Of a stretch of DNA of 64,000 nt, positions 8,464 through 16,479 are shown one piece after another. Position numbers and translations under genes: made by a program. Each line of letters starts with the position of its first letter. Within the stretch, counting starts at the first letter, position 1. Source of the DNA: Streptomyces sp. D2-8 (lineage in GTDB: Bacteria > Actinomycetota > Actinomycetes > Streptomycetales > Streptomycetaceae); assembly GCF_023184515.1 (NCBI RefSeq), contig NZ_JAAHBP010000021.1, forward strand, positions 1-64,000, in the 5' to 3' direction. The notes beneath the pieces were generated by a model. The model did not search any database and was not told the origin of the DNA. It worked only from the letters and a program-made list of their open reading frames with translations.

Positions 8464-8713
8464 AACGGCGCCTTCAAGAAGAGCAACGCGGAGCTCCGAC
8501 GACGGTTTCCGCGCTGGGCTGCCTGATACGAGTGTCCATCCACCACGTGGCACTGCGCCCGCCACCAGGAGGAGCAGCGATGCTCGACCACAGGAGACAA
8601 TCCGGCTTGCGTGCATGCCCTCGTGCACGCGGTGGTGAGTGGGAGCGGTCCGTGTTGAACGCCCTGCCGGTGAAGTGACGCGGCCCACGCCTCCGCGAGG
8701 GTCCTCAGCCATG

Positions 8714-8747
8714 GCGGGGCCGCGGGCCGTTGTGCCTGCGGCCCCGC
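8714..8747 (-). terminator. Terminator of the second GH74 gene
   Basis: GCGGGGCCGC (8714-8723) pairs perfectly with GCGGCCCCGC (8738-8747) around a 14-nt loop. It begins 13 bp past the stop codon of the minus-strand GH74 gene ending at 8761, which is the expected place for a terminator. Confidence 0.65.
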
Positions 8748-8760
8748 ACGGGCATCGGGG

Positions 8761-11412
8761 TCAGGACGGGTCGCCGTACTGGAGGCCGCGTCCGTTGGTG
8801 CCGACGTAGACGCGGCCGTAGGTGTCGGGGTCGCCGGTGATGACGCCGGTGCCGCCGATGGCTCCCCACTGGTGGGCGTCGTCGTTGACGCGGAGCCAGG
8901 TGGCGCCCTTGTCGGTGGAGCGGAAGACTCCGGTGACGTCCTTGACGGTGCCGATCAGGTACAGGGCCTGATACCCGGCGCCCGGCGCGGCCTTGCCGAA
9001 GCCGAGGGCGGAGGCGGACTGCACTGTCTTGAGCGTGGTGAAGGTCCGGCCGCCGTCGGTGGAGTGCAGCAGCCCCTTTCCACCGCCGGAGATCCACAGG
9101 TCTCCGGCGATGCCCGGGACGGCCGTGAGCCGGCCGGAGGGCAGGTCGGTGGCGCGGGCGGTGAAGGTCGCGCCACCGTCGGTGCTGGCGTAGAGCGTGC
9201 CGCCGGCCAGTGAGTAGAAGGTCCTGGCCGAGGAGCGGTCGGCGACGACCACGGCGCCGGTGCCCAGGCCGCCGACCCTCGACCAGCTCGATCCCTGGTC
9301 GGTCGAGCGGTACGGGGCCTGACCGGCCTGCGTCCAGACGATGGTGGAGCCGTCCGCCGCGAGCGCGATACGGCCGTCCTGGGCACCGGCCACCGGCTCT
9401 GCCTTGAAGCCGTTCCAGCTGCTGCCGCCGTCGGTGGAGTAGGCGCCGTCCTGTGCGCCGCCCCGGCCGACGCGGACCATCATCGCGGGCTTGGACTGGG
9501 CGAAGTCGATGTCGGTGCTGTTGGTCATCATCGGGTTCTTCAGCCGCCCGGAGGGCACCTTGGTCAGGGACTCGTGCCGGAAGCCGCCCTGGTCGCCCAT
9601 GGCGGTGATGACGGTGGCGCCGCCGGGCGGGGCGATCGCGTCCAGCAGCGCGGTCTCCTCCAGCCCTCGGGCGCCCATGCTCCAGTGACTGGTACCGCCG
9701 CTGTCGGAGGCATTGGCGTCCTTGCTGCGCAGGATGCCGTTGCCGGTGCCGTACAGCACGTGCCCGGAGTCGAAGGGATCGATGGCCAGGGCGGTCATCC
9801 AGTGCCCGGTGTGGGTGCCGACGTAAGGAGCGGCGGAGGCGCTGCGCTTCGACTTGTCGGCCAGTGCCTTCCAGGTCGTGCCGCCGTCGGTGGTCCGGTA
9901 GATCTCGTCCTCCGGCCACCAGCGGCCGAGGGTGGTGACCATCACCGTGGAGGGCTTGCGCGGGTCGACGGCCAGACCGGAGAACCCGTAGTTGCCCCTG
10001 GACGGGGAGACGTCCTTCCACGTCGCGCCGGCCGGCGTGTACTTCCACACCGAGCCCCCCGTCACGCCGTTGGGTCCGAGGGCGTTGGTGTACGTCAGGT
10101 ACAGCGAGCCGTCACCGGAGAGCACCCCGTGCTGCGGCATCTGGCCGGTGGGCTGCCCGGAGACGTCCTGCCAGCTGCTGCCGCCGTCGGTGGAGCGGTA
10201 CAGGGAGGTGGACTTGTCGCCGACGCCGACGTAGATCGTCTTGCTGCCGGCCGGGCCGTACGTCACGAAGGAGACGCCCGCCCCGCTGCTCGCCCCGTCC
10301 TTGACCGGGAACGAGGAGACCTGACGCCATGTCACACCGTGGTCGGTGCTGCGCCACAGGCCGTTCTTGCGGCTGCCCAGCAGCAGGTTGCGGTTGTCCG
10401 CGGGGTCGACCGCCAGTCGTTCGCCCGCGCCGCGGCCGTCCTCGTTGCCGCCCACCTTGAACGGCAGATCGGTGCGCTGGAAGGTGCGGCCCCGGTCGGT
10501 GGAGCGCAGGATCGCGCCGTTGCCCGCCCAGTCATTGGTGTAGGTGCCCGCCATGAGGTAGAGCCGCTTGGCATCGACGGGGTCGGTGGCCACCGCATCG
10601 ATGCCCAGCAGGTTCCAGTCCTTCTCGCCGACCCAGTCGGTCAGCGGGATCCACTGCTCGGCCCCGGTGTCCCAGCGGTAGGCGCCGCCCATGTCGGTAC
10701 GCGCGTACAGCAGGCCCTTCTCCCGCTGGTTGAACACCAGACCGGTGACGTAACCGCCGCCCACCACCTGGGCGTTCCTCCACGCATACGGTCCGGCCTT
10801 GGCGGTGGCGTGTGTGCCGCCGGTCCCAGACGCCTGGGTCTCGGCCACCCTCACCAGCTTCCACTGCTGGTTGGTGCTGCCCCGGCTCGGATACTGGATG
10901 ACCGCCGCGCCCTGGGCCGCGGAGCCCCCGGAGACGTCCAGGACCTGGCCGCTCCTGCGGGAGGTGAAGGCGACGGCGTCGGAACCGCTCACCGCGTCGA
11001 TCCTCCACTCCTGCGAGGTGGAGGAACTGTCGGTCTGCTGCTCGGCGGCGGCCCCCTGAGCGCTGGAATTGCCGGCTATGCCCAGCACTTTGCCGCTGTT
11101 GCGGTTCACCAGCTCGTAGTAGCCGTCCCCGGTGGACTTCAGCTTCCACTGCTGGTTGGCGGTGTTCTGGTCGGTCCACTGCTGGATGCGGGTGCCGTCG
11201 GCGGTGGAGAAGCTGTTGACGTCCAGCACCTTGCCGCTGCGCACGGAGACCAGCCGGTAGTAGGCATCGCCGTCGACCGTCGCGGCCTGTGAGTCCTCCT
11301 GCGCGTACAGGAGATACGGCACGACGATGGCGGGCACGCCGAGCAGCAGACCCGTGGCGGTCCAGCGACGGCGGTGACGCCCGCGGCGCCCGCCGTTCGT
11401 GGGGTTGTTCAT
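8761..11412 (-). CDS. Secreted GH74 xyloglucanase-type enzyme with N-terminal ricin-B lectin domain
   Basis: An 883-residue protein. ATG 11410-11412 is preferred over upstream in-frame ATGs because AAGGAG lies 11 nt upstream and a very basic N-terminus plus hydrophobic segment (WTATGLLLGVPAIVVPYLLYA) follows, serving as a signal peptide or membrane anchor. Residues about 47-195 form a ricin-type lectin with three repeats (IQQWTDQNTANQQW, EQQTDSSSTSQEW, STNQQW). The GH74 double propeller follows from about 215, with catalytic Asp motifs ARTDMGGAYRWD and GDQGGFRHES both intact, and multiple Asp-box turns (STDRGRTF, STDHGVTW, STDGGSSW). The enzyme should cut xyloglucan backbones at the cell surface or outside the cell. 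It is a paralogue of the GH74 enzyme at 4521-6734, which has no lectin. Confidence 0.92.
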   Translation of the reverse strand: MNNPTNGGRRGRHRRRWTATGLLLGVPAIVVPYLLYAQEDSQAATVDGDAYYRLVSVRSGKVLDVNSFSTADGTRIQQWTDQNTANQQWKLKSTGDGYYELVNRNSGKVLGIAGNSSAQGAAAEQQTDSSSTSQEWRIDAVSGSDAVAFTSRRSGQVLDVSGGSAAQGAAVIQYPSRGSTNQQWKLVRVAETQASGTGGTHATAKAGPYAWRNAQVVGGGYVTGLVFNQREKGLLYARTDMGGAYRWDTGAEQWIPLTDWVGEKDWNLLGIDAVATDPVDAKRLYLMAGTYTNDWAGNGAILRSTDRGRTFQRTDLPFKVGGNEDGRGAGERLAVDPADNRNLLLGSRKNGLWRSTDHGVTWRQVSSFPVKDGASSGAGVSFVTYGPAGSKTIYVGVGDKSTSLYRSTDGGSSWQDVSGQPTGQMPQHGVLSGDGSLYLTYTNALGPNGVTGGSVWKYTPAGATWKDVSPSRGNYGFSGLAVDPRKPSTVMVTTLGRWWPEDEIYRTTDGGTTWKALADKSKRSASAAPYVGTHTGHWMTALAIDPFDSGHVLYGTGNGILRSKDANASDSGGTSHWSMGARGLEETALLDAIAPPGGATVITAMGDQGGFRHESLTKVPSGRLKNPMMTNSTDIDFAQSKPAMMVRVGRGGAQDGAYSTDGGSSWNGFKAEPVAGAQDGRIALAADGSTIVWTQAGQAPYRSTDQGSSWSRVGGLGTGAVVVADRSSARTFYSLAGGTLYASTDGGATFTARATDLPSGRLTAVPGIAGDLWISGGGKGLLHSTDGGRTFTTLKTVQSASALGFGKAAPGAGYQALYLIGTVKDVTGVFRSTDKGATWLRVNDDAHQWGAIGGTGVITGDPDTYGRVYVGTNGRGLQYGDPS

Positions 11413-11802
11413 GGGGAGGTGTTCTCCTTGCATGCTGTTCAACAGTGGAAAACCGGATCCGGGCACCGGAACTGGCCGGATCCGCTTCCCTGTGGTCACA
11501 GGCTGCGCAAAGGGTTGCCGCGAGCCGGGAACTTTTTCAGATCACCTCGTGGCGCGGCAGGAGGTGTTCAGCGACTGGGTGCGGCCGCGCCCTTGGCGTC
11601 GACGGCGGTGGCCCGGAAGGACCCCGAGCCGGACGTCCTGGGCCGCCCCAGTCACCGACCGAGCGCGTAACGAGAACCGAACTCGCGCTCTCAGCTTGGG
11701 AAGCGACGGCGCTTGCGGAGCCGGACGGCTTTTGCCCTGGACCGGCCGGTGAGTTCACTCCTGACACGATGCGATCTCCAGGTGCGGGCATGCCCCTGGC
11801 GC

Positions 11803-11854
11803 CTGGTGGGCAACGCGCGCTGTTCTGTCTGGTGGGCAACACACGCCGTTCTGG
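11803..11854 (+). repeat. Two imperfect 26-bp tandem repeats
   Basis: 11803-11828 and 11829-11854 share 22 of 26 bases, both starting CTGGTGGGCAAC. They lie about 85 bp before the LacI promoter. The function is unknown; they may be a local duplication or an activator site. Confidence 0.7.
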
Positions 11855-11938
11855 CTGGCGGGGGCGGCGAGTGTGGACGGTGGCCGCGGGTTCGCGCGTA
11901 CTGGTTTGCGATGTGTTTCATGAGGTTTGCGAGAGGTA

Positions 11939-11967
11939 TTGACACCCGCACGGTCGGCTCCTACCTT
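11939..11967 (+). promoter_or_regulatory. Consensus housekeeping promoter of the LacI gene
   Basis: TTGACA (11939-11944), exactly 17 bp, then TACCTT (11962-11967): a strong vegetative-sigma promoter by Streptomyces standards. The first operator palindrome begins 9 bp after the -10 element, covering the expected transcription start, so repressor binding would block initiation. Confidence 0.75.
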
Positions 11968-11976
11968 TCCTTCACG

Positions 11977-11988
11977 CGAACCGGTTCG
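11977..11988. promoter_or_regulatory. LacI-family operator O1 at the transcription start
   Basis: CGAACCGGTTCG is a perfect 12-bp palindrome with the central CG-containing dyad usual for LacI proteins. It overlaps the predicted start site of the gene beginning at 12079 and is repeated 77 bp downstream. Confidence 0.75.
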
Positions 11989-12053
11989 ACGCCGGATTTG
12001 AGCGCCACTCCCACCTCTGCAGCTGACCGGCCGCCTTCTCCTCTTGGAAGTAG

Positions 12054-12065
12054 CGAACCGGTTCG
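12054..12065. promoter_or_regulatory. LacI-family operator O2 before the start codon
   Basis: A second perfect CGAACCGGTTCG lies 13 bp before the GTG start and just before the AGGAG ribosome-binding site. The two identical sites suggest autorepression by the LacI protein encoded directly downstream. Confidence 0.75.
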
Positions 12066-12078
12066 ATGAAGGAGTCTC

Positions 12079-13137
12079 GTGAACATCGGTGAGATTGCCA
12101 GGCGGGCCGGTGTCTCGCGGAGCACCGTGTCGTATGCGCTGAGCGGCAAGCGTCCGGTGTCGGACGAGACCCGCGAGAAGATCCAGCGGGTCATCGACGT
12201 TTTGGGCTACCGGCCCAACGCGAGCGCACGTGCTCTGGCCAACGGCCGGACCAGCACCATCGCTCTGGTCTTCCCGCCGGCCGGCGCTCACTACACCGGC
12301 ATGCAACTCGATTTCATCGGCAGCGTGGTCGAAGCCGCGGCCGCCTATGACTATGACGTACTGCTCTCCCCGAGCGGCGTGGACAGCGACCGCTCGTTCC
12401 AGCGGCTGCTGGGGGAACGGCGAGTCGACGGCGCGATCCTGATGGAGATCAGGCTTCAGGACGACCGGGTCGACCACCTCCTTGCCGAGGGCTTTCCCGC
12501 CGTCTGCATCGGCCGCACCTCGCGGCCGGAGAGCGGCTGGTGGGTGGGCCTGGACCACACGGCGCTAGCGGCGGCCTGTGTCCACCACCTCGCGGACCTG
12601 GGCCACGACAGGGTCGCCTTCGTCAACCGGCCCGAGCGGCTGCTGCGCGCCGGGTACGAGTCCGCGCACCGGGGGCTGGACGGCTTCACCAAGGCCGCCG
12701 CCGAGCGTGGGCTCACCGTCCGCACGTACAACTGTGAGGACGACGCACCGTCGGGTCAGGCCTGCCTGGAGCGGATCCTGTACGACGATCCCGACACCAC
12801 GGCCCTCGTCACGTTGAACGAGGCCGCGCTCGGAGGTCTCTACCGGGGCTTGGCCCACGCGGGCCGCCATGTGCCGCGCGACTTCTCCGTCACCGGTGTC
12901 GTGGCCGCCCGGTGGGCCGAGACGGTGACCCCGCAGCTGACGGCGGCCGACGTGCCGGCGTCGCAGATGGGGCACCTGGCCGTCGAACTGCTCGTCGAGC
13001 GGCTCGACCACCCTGACGCGCCACCTCGCCACCAACTGCTCGCCCCGCCGATTTCGCTCCGCGCCAGCACCGGCCCCGCAGGCCCCCGCCCTCCGGGGGA
13101 CACGCGCGGGATCCCAGACGCCGACTCGACCGCCTGA
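12079..13137 (+). CDS. LacI-family transcriptional regulator
   Basis: A 352-residue regulator with GTG start after AAGGAG. Residues 2-27 are a textbook LacI helix-turn-helix (IGEIARRAGVSRSTVSYALS), followed by the hinge helix around NASARALANG. Residues 60-335 form the periplasmic-binding-protein-like sensor domain that binds a sugar. Two CGAACCGGTTCG sites and a consensus promoter upstream indicate autoregulation. The gene is followed after 178 bp by a sugar importer and two glycosidases on the same strand, so it probably represses that operon until the cognate oligosaccharide appears. Homologues normally control single carbohydrate loci. The inducer is not identifiable from sequence; given the neighbours, an arabinose-, xylose- or xyloglucan-derived sugar is a reasonable guess. 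Confidence 0.93.
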   Translation: MNIGEIARRAGVSRSTVSYALSGKRPVSDETREKIQRVIDVLGYRPNASARALANGRTSTIALVFPPAGAHYTGMQLDFIGSVVEAAAAYDYDVLLSPSGVDSDRSFQRLLGERRVDGAILMEIRLQDDRVDHLLAEGFPAVCIGRTSRPESGWWVGLDHTALAAACVHHLADLGHDRVAFVNRPERLLRAGYESAHRGLDGFTKAAAERGLTVRTYNCEDDAPSGQACLERILYDDPDTTALVTLNEAALGGLYRGLAHAGRHVPRDFSVTGVVAARWAETVTPQLTAADVPASQMGHLAVELLVERLDHPDAPPRHQLLAPPISLRASTGPAGPRPPGDTRGIPDADSTA

Positions 13138-13315
13138 CAGGCCGCCCTCCGCATCCCCTGTGGATCGGGAGCCCTGCTCCTCCTCCTTCACCTCCCGTCC
13201 CGTCACCGTTCAACCAGGCGCTCCGCGACTCTGCGGCGCCGTTCAGCCTGCCCTGCTCTGCCATCCGTCCACCTCCGCTGGCATGCCCATGCCTGACACG
13301 CGCAAGGAACGCCCG

Positions 13316-14560
13316 ATGAACAGATCCACCAGGCACCGTCTCACCGCCACCGCCATGACCGTCGTCGCCCTCACCACCGTCACCACCGCATGCTCCTCCG
13401 GCGATGGCACCACGTCCGCGAGGGCGACAGACGGCGGCAGCTACACCATCTGGGACCCCTACCCGCAGTTCGCCAAGGGCTCGGACTGGGTGAAGCTGCT
13501 GGAGGACTGCGGCAGCGCGGCCGGGGTCGAGGTCAAGCGGACGGCCTTCGACACCAGCGACCTGACGAACAAGGCGCTGCTGGCAGCCCAGCAGGACAAC
13601 TCCCCGGACGTGCTCATCCTCGACAACCCGGTGGTGTCGACGCTCGCCGAGGCGGGTGTGCTCACCACGACCGACGAGAACAAGGTGGACACCTCGAAGG
13701 TGGACCCCAACCTGCTCGCGGCCGGCCAGTCGGGCGGCAAGACCCACGGCACACCCATCGGCGCCAACACCCTCGCCCTCTACTACAACAAGGACATCCT
13801 CAAGGCCGCGGGCGTGGACATCGCCTCGGTCAAGGACTGGAAGTCGCTGACTGCGGCGCTGGCGAAGGTCAAGAAGGCCGGCAAGAAGGGCATCACCTTC
13901 TCCGCGATCGGCACGGAAGAGGGCAGCTTCCAGTTCCTGCCGTGGTTCTGGGGCTCGGGTGCGAAGCTGACCGAACTCGACTCCGCCCAGGGTGTGGCGG
14001 CCGTGTCCTTGTGGAGCGACTGGCTGAAGAAGGGCTACGCGCCCAACTCAGTCATCACCAACACCCAGACCACCAGCTGGCAGGAGTTCGCGAGCGGCGA
14101 CTACGCCTTCGCCGAGAACGGCACCTGGCAGCTCGCCAACGCCGAGAAGGCCGGCTTCGACTACGGAATCCTGCCCATCCCCGGCGCGGACGGAGGAAAC
14201 GCCGCTGCCCCGACAGGCGGTGAGTTCGTCACCGTCCCGGTCCAGAGCGACACCGGCCGCTACGCCACCTCGCAGAAGCTGGTCTCCTGCCTGACCAGCA
14301 CCGAGAACCTGTACGACACCGACACCACCCTGTCCTACGTGGCCCCCACCAGCGAGGTGCAGGAGAAGCAGGTCGCGGAGAACGCCGAGCTGAAGCCCTG
14401 GGTCGAGGCGGTCAAGGCGGCCAGGGGACGCACCAGCGACGACCTGGGCACCAAGTACCCCAAGATCTCGGAGCAGATGTGGAAGGCGGTCCAGTCCGCC
14501 CTCAGCGGGTCCAAGTCGCCGAAGGACGCGCTTGCCGCAGCACAGGACGCCGTCAAGTAA
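13316..14560 (+). CDS. Sugar ABC transporter substrate-binding lipoprotein
   Basis: A 414-residue family 1 extracellular solute-binding protein. ATG 13316 is chosen because AAGGAACG is well placed and it opens a lipoprotein signal (MTVVALTTVTTACSSGDG, with the lipobox Cys at about residue 25); an in-frame upstream extension lacks these. Two-lobed binding-protein features include ALYYNKDILKAAGVD, GTEEGSFQFLPWFWGSG and FAENGTWQL, typical of MalE/CUT1 proteins. The protein should be tethered outside the membrane and pass oligosaccharides to the permeases encoded next. No ATPase gene is present; Streptomyces CUT1 importers usually share the MsiK ATPase encoded elsewhere. Confidence 0.92.
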   Translation: MNRSTRHRLTATAMTVVALTTVTTACSSGDGTTSARATDGGSYTIWDPYPQFAKGSDWVKLLEDCGSAAGVEVKRTAFDTSDLTNKALLAAQQDNSPDVLILDNPVVSTLAEAGVLTTTDENKVDTSKVDPNLLAAGQSGGKTHGTPIGANTLALYYNKDILKAAGVDIASVKDWKSLTAALAKVKKAGKKGITFSAIGTEEGSFQFLPWFWGSGAKLTELDSAQGVAAVSLWSDWLKKGYAPNSVITNTQTTSWQEFASGDYAFAENGTWQLANAEKAGFDYGILPIPGADGGNAAAPTGGEFVTVPVQSDTGRYATSQKLVSCLTSTENLYDTDTTLSYVAPTSEVQEKQVAENAELKPWVEAVKAARGRTSDDLGTKYPKISEQMWKAVQSALSGSKSPKDALAAAQDAVK

Positions 14561-14590
14561 CCGTCGAGCAACCGCCTACGGGGCTCCCTG

Positions 14591-15580
14591 ATGAATCGCA
14601 CGACACCCCTGCCGGACCGCCGGCCGGTGCGTGACCGGAAGGGGGCGGCAGCCACCGCCGCCCCGCCCCCGGCCCACGCCGCCGACTGGCGCCGTCGTCC
14701 CACTTCCCAGCAGTGGGCCGCTTGGGCGTTCCTCGCCCCGGTCACCGTCTACCTCGCCCTCTTCTACGCCTATCCGCTCTACCGCAACATCGACCTGAGC
14801 CTGCGGCACTACACGGTCCGCTCCTTCGTCCAGGGGAACGCGCCCTTCACGGGCCTTGAGAACTACCTGACCGTCCTCGACGACCCGACCTTCACCCCGG
14901 CCCTCCTGCATACTGCGGTCTTCACCGTCGTCTGCCTGGCCTTCCAGTACGCCATCGGTCTGGCCCTCGCGGTCTTCTTCAACCAGCACTTCCGGTTGTC
15001 GGCGACCTTGCGGGCCCTGTTCCTGGTTCCGTGGCTGCTGCCGCTGATCGTGTCGGCGTCCACTTGGTCGTGGATGCTCAACAGCGACTCCGGTGTCGTC
15101 AACGCGGCTTTGCAGGCAGTCGGTATCGGTCCGGTGAACTGGCTGACCTCTCCAGAGTGGTCGCTGACGTCGGTGATCCTCGCGAACATCTGGATCGGCG
15201 TCCCCTTCAACCTGGTCGTGCTCTACAGCGGTCTCCAGGCCATCCCCCACAGCCTCTACGAAGCGGCCGCCCTCGACGGCGCGAGCGCCTGGCGACGCTT
15301 CTGGAGCGTCACCTTCCCGCTGCTGCGCCCCGTGTCCGCCATCACCCTGCTGCTGGGCCTGGTCTACACGCTCAAGGTCTTCGACATCATCTGGATCATG
15401 ACCAAGGGCGGCCCGGCCGACTCGTCCACCACCTTCGCCACCTGGTCCTACCGGCTCGGCTTCGGCAACCTGCTGCCCGCCTTCGGCCCGGGCGCGGCCG
15501 TAGGCAACCTGCTCGTCGCCGCGGCCCTGGTCTTCGGTCTGGTGTACCTGAAGGTCCAGCGAAAGCAGTACGCCTCATGA
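14591..15580 (+). CDS. Sugar ABC transporter permease, MalF type
   Basis: A 329-residue CUT1 permease with six membrane helices after a polar N-terminus of about 45 residues. The EAA loop that docks the ATPase reads EAAALDGASAWRRFWSVTFP (about residues 222-241). The gene starts 30 bp after the binding-protein gene, and its TGA overlaps the ATG of the next permease (ATGA), which implies translational coupling. Its partner is the MalG-type permease. Confidence 0.92.
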   Translation: MNRTTPLPDRRPVRDRKGAAATAAPPPAHAADWRRRPTSQQWAAWAFLAPVTVYLALFYAYPLYRNIDLSLRHYTVRSFVQGNAPFTGLENYLTVLDDPTFTPALLHTAVFTVVCLAFQYAIGLALAVFFNQHFRLSATLRALFLVPWLLPLIVSASTWSWMLNSDSGVVNAALQAVGIGPVNWLTSPEWSLTSVILANIWIGVPFNLVVLYSGLQAIPHSLYEAAALDGASAWRRFWSVTFPLLRPVSAITLLLGLVYTLKVFDIIWIMTKGGPADSSTTFATWSYRLGFGNLLPAFGPGAAVGNLLVAAALVFGLVYLKVQRKQYAS

Positions 15581-16434
15581 CCAGCCTCCAGACCACCCCG
15601 GCCACCTGCCGCCCGAGACGCGGACGAACCACCTGGTGGAAGACGGCAACGGGCCTGATGTTCACCGCCGTCATGCTCTTCCCGGTCTACTGGATGCTCA
15701 ACGTGTCCTTCACCCGCGACCAGGACATGCGCAAGTCACCGCCCGACCTCTTCCCCGTCCACGGCACCCTCGACGGCTACCGCGCCGTCCTCGACCAGCA
15801 ACTGCCCTACCTCGGCACCAGCCTGGTCATCGGTCTGGGCACGGTCGTGCTGACCGTGGCGCTGGCGGCGCCCGCCGGCTACGCGCTGGCGAAACTCCGC
15901 CCCCGCGGCGGGGGCCTGCTCAGTTTCCTCTTCCTGGTGGCCCAGATGATCCCCGGGATCATCATGGCGATGGGCTTCTACGCCATCTACCTCCAGCTCG
16001 GCCTGCTCCAGTCCGTCCCCGGCCTGATCGTCGCCGACTCCACCCTGGCCGTCCCCTTCGCGGTCCTGATCTTCACCGCGTTCATGTCCGGCATCCCCGG
16101 CGAACTCCTCCAGGCCGCGCAGATGGATGGAGCCGGGCCCCTGCGCACCTTCCGGTCCGTGGTGCTGCCGATGAGCCGCAACTCGATCGTCACCGTCTCG
16201 CTGTTCGCGTTCCTGTGGTCCTGGTCCGACTTCGTCTTCGCCAGCACCCTCGCGAACGGCGGCGCCCACGAGCCGATCACTCTCGGCATCTACCACTACA
16301 TCGGCAACAACAACCAGGAGTGGAACGCCATCATGGCCACCGCCGTCGTGGCCTCGCTGCCGGCCACGGTGATCCTCGTCCTCGCCCAGCGCTACGTCGC
16401 CGCCGGCGTGACGGCCGGAGCCGTCAAGGACTGA
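15577..16434 (+). CDS. Sugar ABC transporter permease, MalG type
   Basis: A 285-residue CUT1 permease beginning at ATG 15577 and overlapping the MalF-type gene by 4 bp. It has six predicted helices, starting with TATGLMFTAVMLFPVYWML, and an EAA loop reading QAAQMDGAGPLRTFRSVVLP. The C-terminus, RYVAAGVTAGAVKD, matches the family ending. Together with the MalF-type protein it forms the membrane channel. Expression is presumably controlled by the upstream LacI regulator. Confidence 0.92.
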   Translation: MTSLQTTPATCRPRRGRTTWWKTATGLMFTAVMLFPVYWMLNVSFTRDQDMRKSPPDLFPVHGTLDGYRAVLDQQLPYLGTSLVIGLGTVVLTVALAAPAGYALAKLRPRGGGLLSFLFLVAQMIPGIIMAMGFYAIYLQLGLLQSVPGLIVADSTLAVPFAVLIFTAFMSGIPGELLQAAQMDGAGPLRTFRSVVLPMSRNSIVTVSLFAFLWSWSDFVFASTLANGGAHEPITLGIYHYIGNNNQEWNAIMATAVVASLPATVILVLAQRYVAAGVTAGAVKD

Positions 16435-16479
16435 CCACTTCATCACCGCCGGTCCCCCTGCTGAAGAAACGAGTACCAC

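Larger units (their letters stand above)
7941..8760. other. Degenerate intergenic region with a ricin-lectin scrap
   Basis: No intact gene lies here. Beyond the GH3 scrap is about 320 bp with nothing recognised. At 8283-8372 one plus-strand frame reads YKIPNKKSAKAIDVSGAST and then GANVIQ, a single subdomain of a ricin-type lectin (RICIN_14 style); a shifted frame continues NGYYEVRS. It then degenerates. The stretch also holds a 28-bp perfect palindrome and the terminator of the second GH74 gene, listed separately. Confidence 0.6.
11413..12078. other. Intergenic region holding the LacI promoter-operator
   Basis: About 665 bp between the divergent GH74 and LacI genes. The left 380 bp shows no recognisable gene. 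At 11803-11854 there are two imperfect 26-bp tandem repeats. The right end holds a consensus promoter and two CGAACCGGTTCG operators, listed separately. Confidence 0.6.

Noticed and set aside
12900..13747. Minus-strand 285-codon frame overlapping the LacI and binding-protein genes
   Set aside because: It spans the ends of two supported plus-strand genes and shows only Arg/Gly-rich sequence.
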